Assembly: GCF_014805625.2 (NCBI RefSeq)
Contig: NW_023998464.1
Coordinates: 5,309,316-5,373,315, forward strand
DNA: 64,000 nt
From: Glossina fuscipes
Lineage: Eukaryota; Arthropoda; Insecta; Diptera; Glossinidae
Direction of reading: 5' to 3'
Part shown: positions 13,421 to 26,439 of the stretch, one piece after another
Position numbering within the stretch: position 1 is the first letter of the stretch
Layout of the letters: every line of letters begins with the position of its first letter
Translations under genes and position numbers: made by a program
The notes under the pieces: generated by a model
What the model saw: the letters and a program-made list of their open reading frames with translations, nothing else
What the model was told of the DNA's origin: nothing
Databases searched by the model: none

Positions 13421-14360
13421 TTGTTAGTAAGCATCACAACTAATCAAACCAATAGAAGAAAGAAAGAGATAAAGGGAGAGTTTATAAGGAGAGTAAACTT
13501 CTTGAATATTTTTTATCGTAATTGAAAAATTCATGAGTGTTGAAAATTAGAGAGAAATACACATAGCAGACGTTAGAAGATCGCTTATGAAGATAATCGA
13601 AATTTTTCTCTGTTTTTAGATGAATAAATTCTTTTGTGCTTAAAGCAACTTTTTTGCCTTTTGCATATACGAGCAACTATCCGATATATTCCGAAATCAT
13701 TTTGTATAATCCATAGGCACTGATACACACACACACCTACTGTTGTGTAAAAATTTGCTAGAATTGGGATGTGTGCATGACGAAATTTTCCTAATGAAAG
13801 TGTTCAAAATTATTTTTCAATTTTGTAACGAATTTTAATTTTGTCATACGAATTGCTTGATTTTGATGGCAAATGGGTTCAAAATTATGATTCACAGAGA
13901 AGCAGAAAAATGTTAGTGAACTCCGTGGCACACTAATGAAAAAATATACGCAATGTACTTTTCTGTTTGGTCAACCAATGAACAAATCTTTTAAAGTTTC
14001 CAATTTATTTGTCATTTCCGTTACTTTTATGACGAATGGAATGAAAAAACAGACTGACAGGCACAACACTACTTCCACTAACTTGCTTGATGCTTGTTCT
14101 ATACATTATAGATACAGATATGTGACATATTTGACATATTCCTTGTGCTGGATATAGTGAAACTGATCCGACACCAAATGACTTATGCGTTACAATATTT
14201 TACAATGTAAAAAAGTTTGGAAACTTATTGTGGGTATATGTACGTGTTTATTAAAAGACACAGTTAAATGCGTATCTATTTGCAGCGTGCTACACGAGGT
14301 GTGTTGAAAAAAATGTTGTTTTTTCAAATTTCATGGGCTAAGTACATTTGATTTTCGAAT

Positions 14361-14700
14361 TTTTTATACCCATCACCGAAGGAAGGGAGGTATATGCATT
14401 TTGTCAAAACGTTTGCAACGCCCAGCGGGACGTATCACAGACGGCACAGAGTACATACATTCTTCAACAGCATGAAATTCTGAATGTTCGTCCATCCGTT
14501 TATACAGTCTTTGTTTTAAGCAGTCTCCTGGCCGCAAGAATAAAGCTATCAACTTCAAATCCGGCAGAAACATTGAAAGTTCTTGCACAATGCCTGATAT
14601 TTAAAATGAGCCAAATCGACCGAAGAAAACGTTCCCGGGACCACGTAAAATGAGATAACCTCTCTTTTTCAAAAGAAATCGAAAATTGGCTTTTGTCCAT
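14361..14700 (+). repeat. TATACCC dispersed element, copy A
   Basis: Begins TTTTTATACCCATCACCGAA, followed by cattttgtcaaaacgtttgcaac and gttcgtccatccg. It then has an internal block (caacttcaaatccggcagaa.. to ..gagccaaatcgac) that recurs inverted at 22598-22690. The same start is found at 60455 and 36543. It looks like a non-autonomous dispersed repeat with short inverted ends. The 101- and 71-residue open frames here are by-products of the repeat. Confidence 0.7.
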
Positions 14701-15379
14701 TACTCATACACTAATCTTAGAGAAATTTAAAAAAATATTTAAACGTATATTTTATGGGCGATGCTGCAGTACGTGCACAAGGATGGTAAAAATTTACTAC
14801 GCCTGCCAAATGTTATTGTGTGTCATAATTTAACGCGCAGGAGCAGGCTTCCAAAGGCACTTATAAGGTCTTAATAAACTTAATAGAAAATAAAATTTAC
14901 ATTTTGCAAATTATCGGGAAACTACTATTGTTTTTTTTCTAAATACTTGGTAAAATTATGTAAAAATCATTGAAAAGCCAATGACGATTTTCGATTGAAC
15001 TAGACGACTTTTCAAACATAATACTAAGGCGGTATTACTAATAGTTGCTCTGGATAACTCTGCTTGGCATAAAAAAAAATACACTTTGAACGATCGCTGG
15101 TAGAAGCGCTTTTGTTGAGCTTACCATAGCGCTTCTTGAATTTTCGCCTCATTGCCCTACGAAATTTTATTTGCGGCTTTAAAAAAGCATTTTCCAGCGA
15201 CCACCAAGTAAAGTATTTTTGCTAAATTAAAATATTTTTTATGTTCTAAGAAAAGTTTTGATTAATTGTTTTAAATGCAAAATTGTCAAGTTACGTATTG
15301 GCCTCAAACAGAGTTTTTAAACCCGCCAGTTTTATCCCAACAACGAAGCGGAACACTAAAATTCCAGACTTTATAACAT

Positions 15380-15735
15380 TGAGGGGGCGTGAACGAGTTT
15401 AATGATTGTTGTAGAATGCACGTGGATTTATCATGCGTTGCACTGTAATGCAGCCCATTTTCCACGCCCACATGTACACAAGAGTATCCAATGTTTTTGC
15501 CATCATCATTCATTTTTGCGGACAGAAAAATGTTTACCCCAGGCAATGCACAGATGCGGACACACAGCCCAGCGGACTTGCTTAGCTCTACTCAGAAATT
15601 GATGCTGATCGAAAACGTATACATATACTTTATGGGGTTTCTGAAGCTTGTTTCTGGGTGTTGCAAACGTTTTAAGAAGGCGAATGCACACCCAAAACTC
15701 CTAAAAAGGGGCTGCCGCTATGACTTCAGTTTGGT
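15380..15735 (+). repeat. TATACCC dispersed element, copy C (internal part)
   Basis: Contains cgtatacatatactttatgg with ggtttctgaagcttgtttct and gttgcaaacgttttaag. These correspond to the block at 37067-37130 of copy D and the inverted block near 60760 in copy F. Neither inverted end is clear. The open frames in this stretch are overlapping shadows on both strands. Confidence 0.55.
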
Positions 15736-17686
15736 TTGAAAAACCTGAAAAGAGTTTTTTTATACTCTAATAGTGATATTCGAAATATCAACAAATCGTT
15801 TCATTTTATTCACAATAACGTGGAAAATTCGTTTTATTTTTTATTCTTAAGCAGTTGAAAAGAAAAACGCAAACGCATTCTCTTCAACGGTTTGCTTGAC
15901 ACAATATAATGCATTTTTAACGCCGTTTCGCATCATCTTTTTAAAGATTTCCTCACCTGTTTTGGTTTTACTTTTACTGCCTTTGCGAGTGTGTGTGATT
16001 GACATTGTCATTGGCACATTGATGGAAAATGGTTCCATTAATTACAACACTCTCTTAGGTATAACGTCATTACGTTGTATGGCAAGACAAAGCTCACTTA
16101 GACGTTCTTCCTATTTTTGAAATTATAATAAAGTTATATAAAATTTTATTGCGAACGTTCATGTAATGAAAATCTTTAAAATTTATTTAAAACAAATATT
16201 GACAGTGACGCTAATTACCTCGAAATTTTATATGGTTTTCAATTGCTGCGGTATTGCAAGGACAGGTTTTCTTACACTCGCAACGGACGGTATGTTAAAT
16301 CTAGGAAATATTTGGAGAAACTGAAGTCCGAGTCTTAATCAGAGTGAACAATCTAAGAGAGTTGGCCATGCCTTTCATTTTGTTCATCATTTAATGGAAG
16401 GTGCGGAATGGAAGATTCAAAGAGCCCGCTTAGGAGATTAGCATATCAGTTACTAATGATATAAGTTTTAAGTGAAGATGGTTTGCTCGAAGGTATATTT
16501 GGGATTTTCGATTAATTCAAATTTTAAAGATGAAAATTTCTTCATTCTTCTTCTTCGTGTTTCCAGTGAAATTTGCCGGAAGAAAATTTCCACAAAAAAT
16601 CTTGTTTTCAAAAACTATCAGGCATTGTGAACGGCCCATATAGTATTAGCCCCGATAACGAACTACAAAGGCGTTGGCATTTCAAGATGGTGTCGTCCTT
16701 TGAATAACGGAGAATGAGAAATCAGATTCTAACCAAGTGAAACATCTCGTTTTTTAGTGCTTTTAAATATGTGCGCGCAAGGGCTGACAACGTACTCTAC
16801 ATTTCCTTTAATACTTGAGTATGAGTTTAATTAGTTATTATTTATGTTCTTTAATGATTTATAAAAGACTTCCGTTCATTTGTTGTTGTCTTAAGAGGAG
16901 GAGGAGCAAGAGGGAGAGATGCTATCGCACTTCATTCTTTATATGCAAACATAAAGGTATAAATCACTTAAGGGAAACAAATAACGTCTATTTATCTTAC
17001 ACTTGGGTATGTGACCATTGTTGTTGTATTGCTTATTGCATTTGTATGTTTGTATGTCTGAAAAAGAATTTTTAACCATTTTTTTATTATCTCTTGGTTG
17101 GATGTGTGGTAGTGTGGATTTTTGAAGAAAAAAAAATACAGATGATGTGTGTTGTGTATTAACCCGTCTTAACGCCGTCGCTATCTTCTTCTGTAACAGG
17201 TATATTGCATAATTTGTGATAAAATTTGAATCACTTTTATCCAACAGAGAACTAACTAATGCAATAATTTTTGTGGATTTTTTTCTTATTCAAACTGTTG
17301 TCTATCATTGATTACTAATTCTCGAATCTTTTTAAGCGACTCTGAATTGATTGAGACTGCCTATACACGAAAGCAAACATTTTTGATGGTTACCATAGGA
17401 AAGGAAAAGCTGCTCGTTCGCAGGCTGCAAGCCATCTTTCGAAGTAATCGTTAATCGTGAGGAATTCTGCTTAAACCAGGAGGACGTGTAAACGAGAAGC
17501 GCTAAGATATTCCATTTCAATGATGTTAATGTTCCCTGGACGTGGACATTGAAATAAAGCAACGAGGATTGAAGGATCGCTTCGTCATATCTTTTGATAT
17601 ATTGCGTGCGTGTTGCTCATAATTTGTTGTCAACAGCATTCTCCAGCTGCGCTTTCCTGGTACTATTAAATTTAAAATTCTTTGAT

Positions 17687-17755
17687 TGAGAGAGAGACAG
17701 AGAGATAGAGAGAGAGAGAGAGAGGGAGAGAGAGAGAGAGAGAGAGAGAGAAAAG
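17687..17755. repeat. (GA)n microsatellite
   Basis: GA dinucleotide tract with CAG, TAG and GGG interruptions, about 68 bases. It is a second GAGAG-rich tract, oppositely oriented to that at 11016. Confidence 0.9.
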
Positions 17756-18788
17756 ATTTAGTTGATTCTAACGAAAGTAGGAAAGAAAACTTCTTTCAAT
17801 CCTCTCTATATATTTCGCATTATAATCGCGATTTCAACAGGCACCCACATGGACGGACGTGACGACACTAGTTACTGTAATCATGTATACGTAATCAAGT
17901 ATAATTTTACGACGCTTATCAATTTTCGTTGCAAGTATTTGACAAATCGAATCTACCCTCCGCGTGGAGGGTGAACGCCAATGAAGTTGAAGTTTATAAA
18001 AGAGTTCTTTCTGCGTGTGTCGTATTAATTGCATCCCGTCAAGCGTTTACCTTAAGTGTATAGCTCGCCAAACTAAACTCGCTCGCGCGACCAATCAACA
18101 GTCAATTAATTTCAATTATAAAACTTTTAAACAATATTTATAGGGAAAGTATAGAGTTTCGTTCGTTATCTGTAGCAGTTGGCACAACATTGAAGTCTAT
18201 GTTATTCAGTCTCTGACAAAGATGCGCTCTACACAAAGGTGGGGAACATGCAAAGCAAACAACCTCAGAACACTAAACATTTTTATTGTTTTATCTCTTC
18301 GAGGCAACCACAAACACTTACTTGGTTACGGTCGGTCATTACATACATTCTTGCTCTGAAACAGCTCGAGGAGATGATGCTGGTCGACATTTATAGTCAA
18401 ACAGTTTAACGTAGTTGTTATGGTCAACTTTATTGGCTTCTTTAAATGTGCTTCGAAATAATAATTTTCACACAATGTACACACTTGCCGATCATGTTTT
18501 CTCTTTCACTCATTGCATTACGAATGCTAAACATGTACAGCAGAAAAGACGAGAAGAGAACGCGTGGCTTTTGGCCAAAATTACGTGAACAATTTTTCTT
18601 AATAGGCTCAAATTTTAGAATTGTACACTCGTGTACTCATGTACTATGTATTGTTGCCAAACTCGTAAATTTCATTATATTGATTATTGATAAAAGAGTA
18701 TACGAGGCTGGAAGGCAGGGGGAGAGAGGTAGCGTGTAGAGAGTGATGTGCTCGAAACGAAAAATTTTTATTTCATTTCCTTTTCAAG

Positions 18789-18809
18789 AAAAAAAAAAAA
18801 AAAAAAACA
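18789..18809. repeat. Poly(A) run
   Basis: About 20 A residues without a recognisable retroposon body on either side. Confidence 0.8.
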
Positions 18810-19023
18810 AGTAAAAGAAACAATTTAATATAGAGATGCATAGCATATAAAATGTTTAAAAGTAATTTCATGTAATTTATTTGCTTTTAAACATATTTCT
18901 ACAAATAATTCGTGAGCAGTACGTAAGAACAACGACAAATGGCATTACGTATGTACGTAAGTAAACATTGGTCCGCGTATAACATAACACGTTTGTAATC
19001 TCAAGTATGTTGTTTAACAACAC

Positions 19024-19054
<31 letters not shown>

Positions 19055-19061
19055 GTTGTTG
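19024..19061. repeat. (GTT)n microsatellite
   Basis: Twelve GTT units with one GTC interruption. It accounts for the leucine or threonine runs in the open frames on each strand here, which are not genes. Confidence 0.9.
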
Positions 19062-19971
19062 CGTTGTGTAACCGCTTGTTCTTTTGAGAGCTTATTAACA
19101 CAACTTAACCGAGTATTACGGATGGTTAACATTCAACGCAACGCACATTACCTGAAACGTAGTGAAACGAAGTTCCCCATACCCCACATGTTCTTATTGA
19201 CTGACTACAGCAACGTCAAGTCACTTATTCATACACTTACGAACACACACGCGGAAAATGCCTGGATTGCTTCGGCAGGTTTTATGTTGTGTCGCTTTGG
19301 ACTGTTTCTTTCTGTTTTTTGTCTTTTTTTTTTTTTTTGCAAGTTTAAAAGGATCACATGCGAAGGCCGTCGCACATATTTTGTGGCTAATAAGCGTATG
19401 TTAAAGTGTGTTAATCCATCTTCATCATAAACGTTTAAGTACTTAAGAAATATGCAGAAGGTTTAGAGTTTGATGTTTCTGGGGTATGGTGAGCAAGGCG
19501 TTACCTGTGAAAAATAAACTACAATTTTATCACTTATAAGATATGTTCTGCCAAGAAGGTGTGCAAAGTCTTGTCCGTCTTGTGGGCAAGTGCCATTTTA
19601 ATTAACAAGTAAATCAAGCACAAAATGTTGAAAGCACTGCTTAAGAGAACAGTTCTCACACGTTTAAAGACTCCCATAAATCTTTAAGGATTTAAGGATT
19701 TAACATTAATTTTGACCAAACATTTTCGTAAACAATAATTTATTGACTAACACCTATTTTTTTATGAAAAACAAAGAAGAACAAAAAATAAGGGGAAGAC
19801 AGAATGTTACATCCGCGTTGTTTCATTCCTGTCGATGCAACGCATAGCATGGAGTCAGCTCTTAATGTACAGATTATTTAATATTTTTGCTAAAAATTAA
19901 ATCGATATATATATTTATATACATACATACCTTAATGTTTATAACACTAACGATACTTGTACGCACAAAAC

Positions 19972-20010
19972 ATATATGTACATATGTACATATGTACATA
20001 TATACATATT
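19972..20010. repeat. Palindromic TACATATG tandem repeat
   Basis: Four near-perfect units of TACATATG/TACATATA. Each unit is self-complementary, so the tract can form a cruciform. Confidence 0.8.
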
Positions 20011-20718
20011 TGTTTTGTGCATTTGAGGGATTGGACTTTAAATTCAATCCTAACTTTCGAACATTAGTTTGCGTTCCAGCGATACGCGGACAGATGAACT
20101 GAATGCCGGAAGACAGACATGACCTAACCTTCTCACTGCAAAGTCTTGTCCCGCTTCAAGTTTCTATTGCGTGTACTATAATATACGGGGGCACTTTTAC
20201 AACAGGAACGCTCAATGCATTGTCAGAGCTGTAAATATATGGAAGAAGATACGAATTGTTTTAATATTTGTGAATATTTTAGAGTCACAGCCTGGCCTAA
20301 GCTGGTCATCAACTTTAGAAATAAGCGGGACAAAAACGCCACCTGAGTGGTTGGACAACAGTACATGGACGGCTCTCATTCAAAGTTACGACTTGCTAGA
20401 AAAAGGTTGCCGAAAAAATGAAAGACAGAACTCTTTCTTCTTCTGTGGTAGGCCATGAATGAGTAATGTATTGGGTTCGTACATGGCAAGTCGTTCATAT
20501 TGGCAAAACTCGGGATAAAGTGCATTGAAAGCGGAAAATTAAGCGATAAAACAGATGGCAAAATGAGATATGTGTAATCTACGACATCATGAAGTGATGT
20601 AAAAATAAAAAAAAATTGAGACTTAGAAGAAGTGAAATCACGCTATTTTGTAATCAAAATGAAGTCGGATGATACTATAAATGAAGATATAAGTGAGTCA
20701 ACCAAGTGAGGCACAATA

Positions 20719-21001
20719 GGAGCCAAAAAAAGAAGAACGAAATTCAGAGCGACAGGTCAACCGACTCTTAGTCTCAGCGGTGGCACAAGAAATAGAAATT
20801 GTTTAGGAGTCACCGAAAAGCGCAACACGGGCCAACTAAAAGCCGACCTCACAACCTTCTAGTTTAATTAAATACTCTTCCTATTTAGTCTTAAGTTATA
20901 ATGTGTTAGTTATGCCTCCAATTTTAAGTTCACTAAATTAAGCTAAAGCTTTGACTTAAACTTAAACTGGATTTTGCTGTACATTTGAATAAATAAATAA
21001 A
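20719..21001 (+). other. Possible retroelement or retrogene 3' end (short basic frame plus AATAAA cluster)
   Basis: A basic frame (GAKKRRTKFRATGQPTLSLS to KADLTTF, stop at 20860-20862) is followed by about 125 AT-rich bases and three overlapping AATAAA signals from 20988. The arrangement of a basic C-terminus, a short 3' region and a polyadenylation signal would suit an LTR-element end or a processed gene end. I recognise no protein family and see no flanking duplication. Confidence 0.2.
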
Positions 21002-22539
21002 GAATCTGAAATCGATTGAGGATTTACAAAATTTTATATAACATCGCTGAGTGTTAGCAAGAATTTGTGCTCTCTAATTGCTAATAAACGAATCTTGCTT
21101 TGAATCTTGTTTGCTACGCAAAGTACACACATCCTATTGTCTTTAGTGCGTTTGCTTACGTGGAATAGAGAAACAGATCTTGTCTGGAACAATGACGATA
21201 TTTCGCGCATCTGTGTCAAAATCCACACATGGGCCATATAGGTTTTCTGTTCTTTTCAAGGAAGCAAGCTTGCGTTTGTGTGTAAGCTACGTTCTGAGCA
21301 TGAGTTTAATGACGAAAAAAAAGAAAAGGAGTTGTAGGCTAAGTTCGTTCACGTTGTTATTTCGGTTGCACTAAGTTCCACGATAATCGTTGACATCGCT
21401 CACATCCGCGAAGCAGAAAGATGAAAGAAGCAAACTTTATTCAATAATAAGTATATAAATCGAAAGTCACCTTTCTCCCCCTATTGTGAACCTTAATACA
21501 ATACAGCCAGATTACGAACTTGTTGAATCTTTCTCAGACGCTTTGCGCAAGTGTTTACTTCAACTGCCACTATGAACTTTAATATGCAATTTCTTTCACC
21601 ATCGTAGGAATGATCTCCATTTTGAGGATCTTCTCCATTTTGAAACATAATTGCCGGTCTTCAACTGAAAACCCGTATATAATAAATATTTCAAGTCTCA
21701 AACTTCGAGGTTTATTGACACCTACCAAGCTAAATGTGCTTAATACTTCAAATTAATCAAGTTTAGCAAAAATACATAAGCTTTACTAATTTGCTAATGC
21801 AAATTTTGAATACCAAGAACGAACTAATAAATCAAATATAACCGCATCCCTTCATCTCTTATACATATATATATATATATACGTATATACGTATATATAT
21901 ATATACAAAAAGGCGAAAAAACGAAAATAAGAAAACCGTATTCGAATCTCGTATCTCGTGTCTCGTGCATACCACGTTAATTAAGGCAAAACTCATTTTT
22001 TTTGTGTGCGAGCATTGTAACTAACAGGGCTCATCTCTACATCAAGTATGTTCATAACAACTTAAAATCAATGCTAATTACCTTAACCTTAACAATTACT
22101 CTATACAAAAGAAGAGTTTATTTTCGTTTTTATTTTCGGTTATACCTTTTGTCTAATTTTTCATCTATTGCAAGCGATTTTGGCGGTTTGTCGGTTTATT
22201 TGACCTAGGGGGATAAATCGTGGATATAACCCGCAAGTTTTTGATACCATTGCAATACATGCGACAGCGAGACGAATTAAACAGGTCAGTCAGGCCAAAC
22301 AAACTAATTCCGTTCGATATCTCACGATTGTCAAGTTGATCGCATTACAATTGCGGAGTTATTAAAGAATTTTGATTCCAAATCGAATGGAAAATGCAAA
22401 AAGGAACAGAGGCGAGGGCTATTGTTTGTGTTTTTAAGCATGCGTAGTAGGATCCTTCCTATGGAAAAAGTAGAAAATTTCAGACAGTCACCATTCGTAA
22501 TTCAACAACGATGAACGAAACCTCCTGAAAATTTCATGG
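21002..22539. other. Non-coding, nothing recognised
   Basis: AT-rich. It includes the alternating TA tract and a short duplicated 'ctccattttga' phrase near 21615-21650. Confidence 0.55.
21861..21906. repeat. Alternating purine-pyrimidine tract (TA with ACGT)
   Basis: TATA tract with two ACGTATAT insertions, strictly alternating and self-complementary for about 45 bases. Confidence 0.85.
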
Positions 22540-22740
22540 TCGAGAAACGGAGACGCTCGAAGTTGACGCTTTACTGCGAGCGTGTCCCTTCGCCAAATCG
22601 ACTCATTTTTGATATCAGCTTGCGTTCAAGAACTTCCAATGTTTCTGCTAATTTTGAAGTCGTTATCCCAGCTTCGATAGAACCTTTTTCGGTTAGAACA
22701 TACAGCGATTGGCGACCATTACTGATAGCCAAATACAAAA
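22540..22740 (-). repeat. TATACCC dispersed element, copy B (internal part)
   Basis: The run ccaaatcgactcatttttga..aacttccaatgtttctgcta..attttgaagtcg is the reverse complement of the internal block of copy A (14540-14625), with scattered differences. Orientation is opposite to copy A. No ends are recognisable. Confidence 0.65.
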
Positions 22741-22744
22741 TAGG

Positions 22745-25700
22745 ATCAATTTCCTTAAAAAAAGGAAAATTCAAACCAGTTTTGCAGGAACGGTAGTTGA
22801 ACGAAGAATACTTAGTGAAAATACTTTTAAAAAACTAGGGACCATGTATGAGATAATGCTTTGTGAATGATTCACTTTCTTGCACCGTTTTCCAAACCAC
22901 GTTGATTCCGCTTGATAGGCAATTTCGTAAACGTATAAAAATTTGCCGGCAACTGACAGTAAACGTATAAAAATAACTTCCCCTCCTTGTTTACTCGTAA
23001 AGATTACACTGACGAATGGGGCGCATATTTATTTATATTACCTGGTGCCTAGTAGTAGATTAGTGCCTAGTATAAATATCGGTTTATTCATCAATTGCAT
23101 TTCTTGGAATGTGGTTCTGCTCGGTATATTACGCGAGGCTGATGAAATGATTTGTTGCACCGCCAGATGTGACTCTTAAAATAGAAATTTCAGTCAATAA
23201 GAGCAAACGGCAAACCATACATAAACTTACCCAAAATTATTATTTCTATTGGAGTCGTTGATTTCTTAAGGAACTTAACATCGTGTATAAAAACACCTGC
23301 TTTTGGTTTTACCAAACCGACGCTCACAATTTTTAAATTTGTTGCACATTATTTATGCTTGTGAAAATTTATTTTACGTATATTTCGGAATCGACAGTCA
23401 ACCATGCGCGTCCAATTTCAGGGAAAAGCCCCATCATATGTCTGCATTAATAAATGAACATTATCATTAAATAAAAATTCGTTATTTTCAAACTTGCCTC
23501 TAAAATGTTCTAATATTTCGGGTGGTATAGAAATTTTGTTTACGGTCTGTACTTGATTACACTGCTTATGGCCCTTAGACAAACTGGACAAGGTCAGGTA
23601 ATCGAGGAGGACCGGTATATTCCCATGATATAATTCATTTCCTCTCGTCCTATTTCACTAGATATAAATCAATATATATTTAAATTTGAGATAATCAAAC
23701 GTTTATTTTTTAGTGTCGGTTGCTTGTTATTCTTACTTTTTGGTGTAGGTTACTTGTTCTTCTTTCTGTTTGTTCTTGTGACCAGGGGAGGGTTGAAGCG
23801 CAGATGTGCGGCCATGGCTAGATCGATTCAGAACTTGACGCTAATGAAGAATATATACACTTTACAGGATCGTTGATAATTTCTTCTAGGCTTTGCCAGC
23901 ATTATGACGAAATATTAGAAGTAACCAAAATTAGATATTTGCTCAAGCTATTTTTTGGTTTGTCCAAATTTTTATGCGAAATGGGTCATAGGATTTTAGA
24001 ATCTAAAACGGACTGTAACATTCTTAAAAGTAATATTGTTAGTAGAAATCAATTTTCAATTCATTACCTTTGGCGAAAATCATCATCCTCACCATGTCTT
24101 ACAAATAAAACGAATGCGAACCTTTGGAGAGCACAAATTGAACTAAATTTGAGAGACGAGGCATTCAAATCTTGCAGGTGGATTTCAGGTCCGCTCATTA
24201 AATTACTCTCAGATGACTGTGAATCGAGGTGGATTTAGATAGAAAAGTTAAAGATTTACATGGCTGCCTATAAAATGAATTTTCCTACTACTAACAGCGC
24301 GGAGTGTGTGCTTATTAGAAAGAAATTTATATAATCCATTATGCCTATAACGTTTAACGTAAAGTAGGTTTGTAACACTACTAAATCTAAAACTTAATGC
24401 AATCGTAGAAATGCAGAAATATTTTCAAGTTTAAGCGCAGTCTTGCGGTTGTTTTGATTACCACATTGTACTGTTTACGACCAATCTCGTAATGGGTGGA
24501 AAAGAACGAATGTGAAACCGAAACATAACCACCTTAAGCAAGCTGAATGATGTTATAAGATTATAAGCGGGCGGATAGACAGATATGAGGGAATTCCTGT
24601 CTACCTAATAAATTTAACATAACAGGTAGTGAAAGTGAATTATATTCAGAAAAAAACTGAATTATCTGTAAAAGTGAAACATAGAACACAAAAGTAATAG
24701 CGCTTACGACAAAAATAATGGGTAATTGTGTCAGCAGGATGAGTTACATATAAGACGAGTTTGATATTTGAAATTATATATGGTTTGAGACACACACCTA
24801 AAAGTTGCACACACTGTCTATGTTAAAAAGACAGCGGTTATTATTAGAATATAATTACGAAGTGTAAGGAGAGATGTATTTTTTTCACATGTGTCTACCG
24901 TAATTTTTTTAGCGAAGTCCACACACAGAGTGTCTTATATACAAATATGTCCCGAATGAATTTAGGAACTTGTGGTGAATAAAATATCTGTTTGGTTCGC
25001 GTATAAGGTATTGGAAGTGTAGAAAATTGCTTAAAACTAGATGTCGTAATAACACCAAAAAATCTTTAAAACAAATAAGAAGAGGCATTTCTTTGTTAAA
25101 CGTTTTCCACAATTATTTCTTCGCTTGGCTTTCGCCGTATATCAGGTATCTTTCAACTCGCCTGCTTGCTTTAATATAAATTTTAAGGCAACAAAAGAAA
25201 TAAAACAAAGTCTTTACGAGAACATAGCGTTTTTTTAAAAAAACGAAAATAAGCAAAAATAGTTTTCACAAAGATTGGCTTTCCCCTGCTAGTGCAATTA
25301 ATATTTTATGCTAAATTTTTTTCAAACATAGAAGTGTGCCTAAAGAATTTTCAAATTCAACTGGTACGAACTTAATTCAACAACAACGCTCAATACAGCG
25401 CTCGAAACGAGCGTCATTTTGAATAAAAATGTCATCGGTTCCTTTGGCTGATTACACTCAAGCAGGCCCGCAACGCTCTTGCTTATTTATTTTTATGTAA
25501 GTTGTCTTAATTTCATTTTTTATATGTTGCTTGTTTACTTATTAAAGCGATCTTATTATTTTTATTTTTCAAACGATATGGTAAGCTACACGGTCGAGGT
25601 TTTTTTTTATATGTTAACTAATTCTCATTCTCCTTTTTGGCTTTTAACAGTGTATTCCGCTACAGCTTGGCCATTTAACAGTTTATTCCGCTACTGCTTC

Positions 25701-26107
25701 GCCTTTATATTGCCTTTTGACAAAATTTCTTTTTGGAACACCTTGTTGAATTACTTATCTCTCTGCTCTTCAGTCTTTGTTTGATGATTTGCGAGCATAA
25801 TCAAGCTTTTATGTAAAAACGATTTATTTACATAAAAAATCAAGTTAGCTCTGTAAACTTGAGCTTTGCATTTAAATAATCCTTCAAGTGGATAATTTTA
25901 CTTGCAATGTTTTCTTTCTGCAATGCTCTTGAAACTGTAATAAAACAAATTGCACAAATAGCACATAATCCCACAATTTGTGTCGCTGATGTTAAGCAGA
26001 CCAATGTTAAGAGGCTTTAATTCTATGGAGGGCGTTTTGTTTTTTGAATTTCTCTAATTGTTAATCGAATATGTATTTGAAAAATAGAAACAGAATTTTA
26101 AGCTCGC
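22745..26107. other. Non-coding, nothing recognised
   Basis: The 121-codon frame at 23873-24238 lacks domain features and codon bias. A 30-base tandem duplication lies at 25639. Confidence 0.55.
25639..25700. repeat. Imperfect tandem duplication of about 30 bases
   Basis: ttttaacagtgtattccgct followed by acagcttgg is repeated at once as atttaacagtttattccgct followed by actgcttcg. Two units, about 85 percent alike. No function is evident. Confidence 0.75.
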
Positions 26108-26435
26108 TTGACTCCACCTTTATATCCAACAAATGTTGAGACAATCAAGATCCAAACATTTTCGAGAATTCGCCTTGGTCATACAAATTCTCACTATAAG
26201 CAAATTCTCTGCGACTGCCTTAACTTAAACTTGGCTAGAAATTGTACAATCGGCTACTTAACAGACTATCAACACAATATATTCATTTTTCGAAACTATT
26301 ACGCTCAATATGTAATGTACTTTTATAAATTAGAGCCGATAGCCTGTGTTGCTAGAGCTCAATGTTTTATTTTTAGTTTAAGTATTTAATTCATTAGTCT
26401 AAGATTATAATAATAAAAATAGTAATAATCACTTT
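26108..26435 (+). mobile_element. I-type LINE 3' end with remnant of ORF2 C-terminus
   Basis: An open frame of 93 residues contains FSRIRLGHT, the usual wording after the RNase H domain of I/jockey LINE ORF2 proteins (..TRLRIGHT..), and a short CDC, then reads into the shared 3' end (PIACVARAQC..). The 3' end matches 11192-11285 and 62922-63018 and finishes in a degenerate TAA tail near 26427. The zinc-knuckle-like region expected after LGHT is largely lost, so this is a dead, truncated copy. Confidence 0.6.
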
Positions 26436-26439
26436 TAAA

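Larger units (their letters stand above)
15740..20718. other. Non-coding with microsatellites; no gene seen
   Basis: Apart from the listed simple repeats, 17340-17660 is less AT-rich and carries a 76-codon minus frame without recognisable features. A TATAAAAGAG occurs at 17996 with no gene after it. The 134-codon frame at 19026-19430 starts inside the GTT repeat. Confidence 0.5.

Noticed and set aside
19026..19430. 134-codon open frame, the longest in the window
   Set aside because: It starts within a GTT microsatellite, is low complexity (Leu and Phe runs), and has no splice or domain support.
23873..24238. 121-codon open frame
   Set aside because: No domain, no codon bias, no promoter, and no continuation by splicing.
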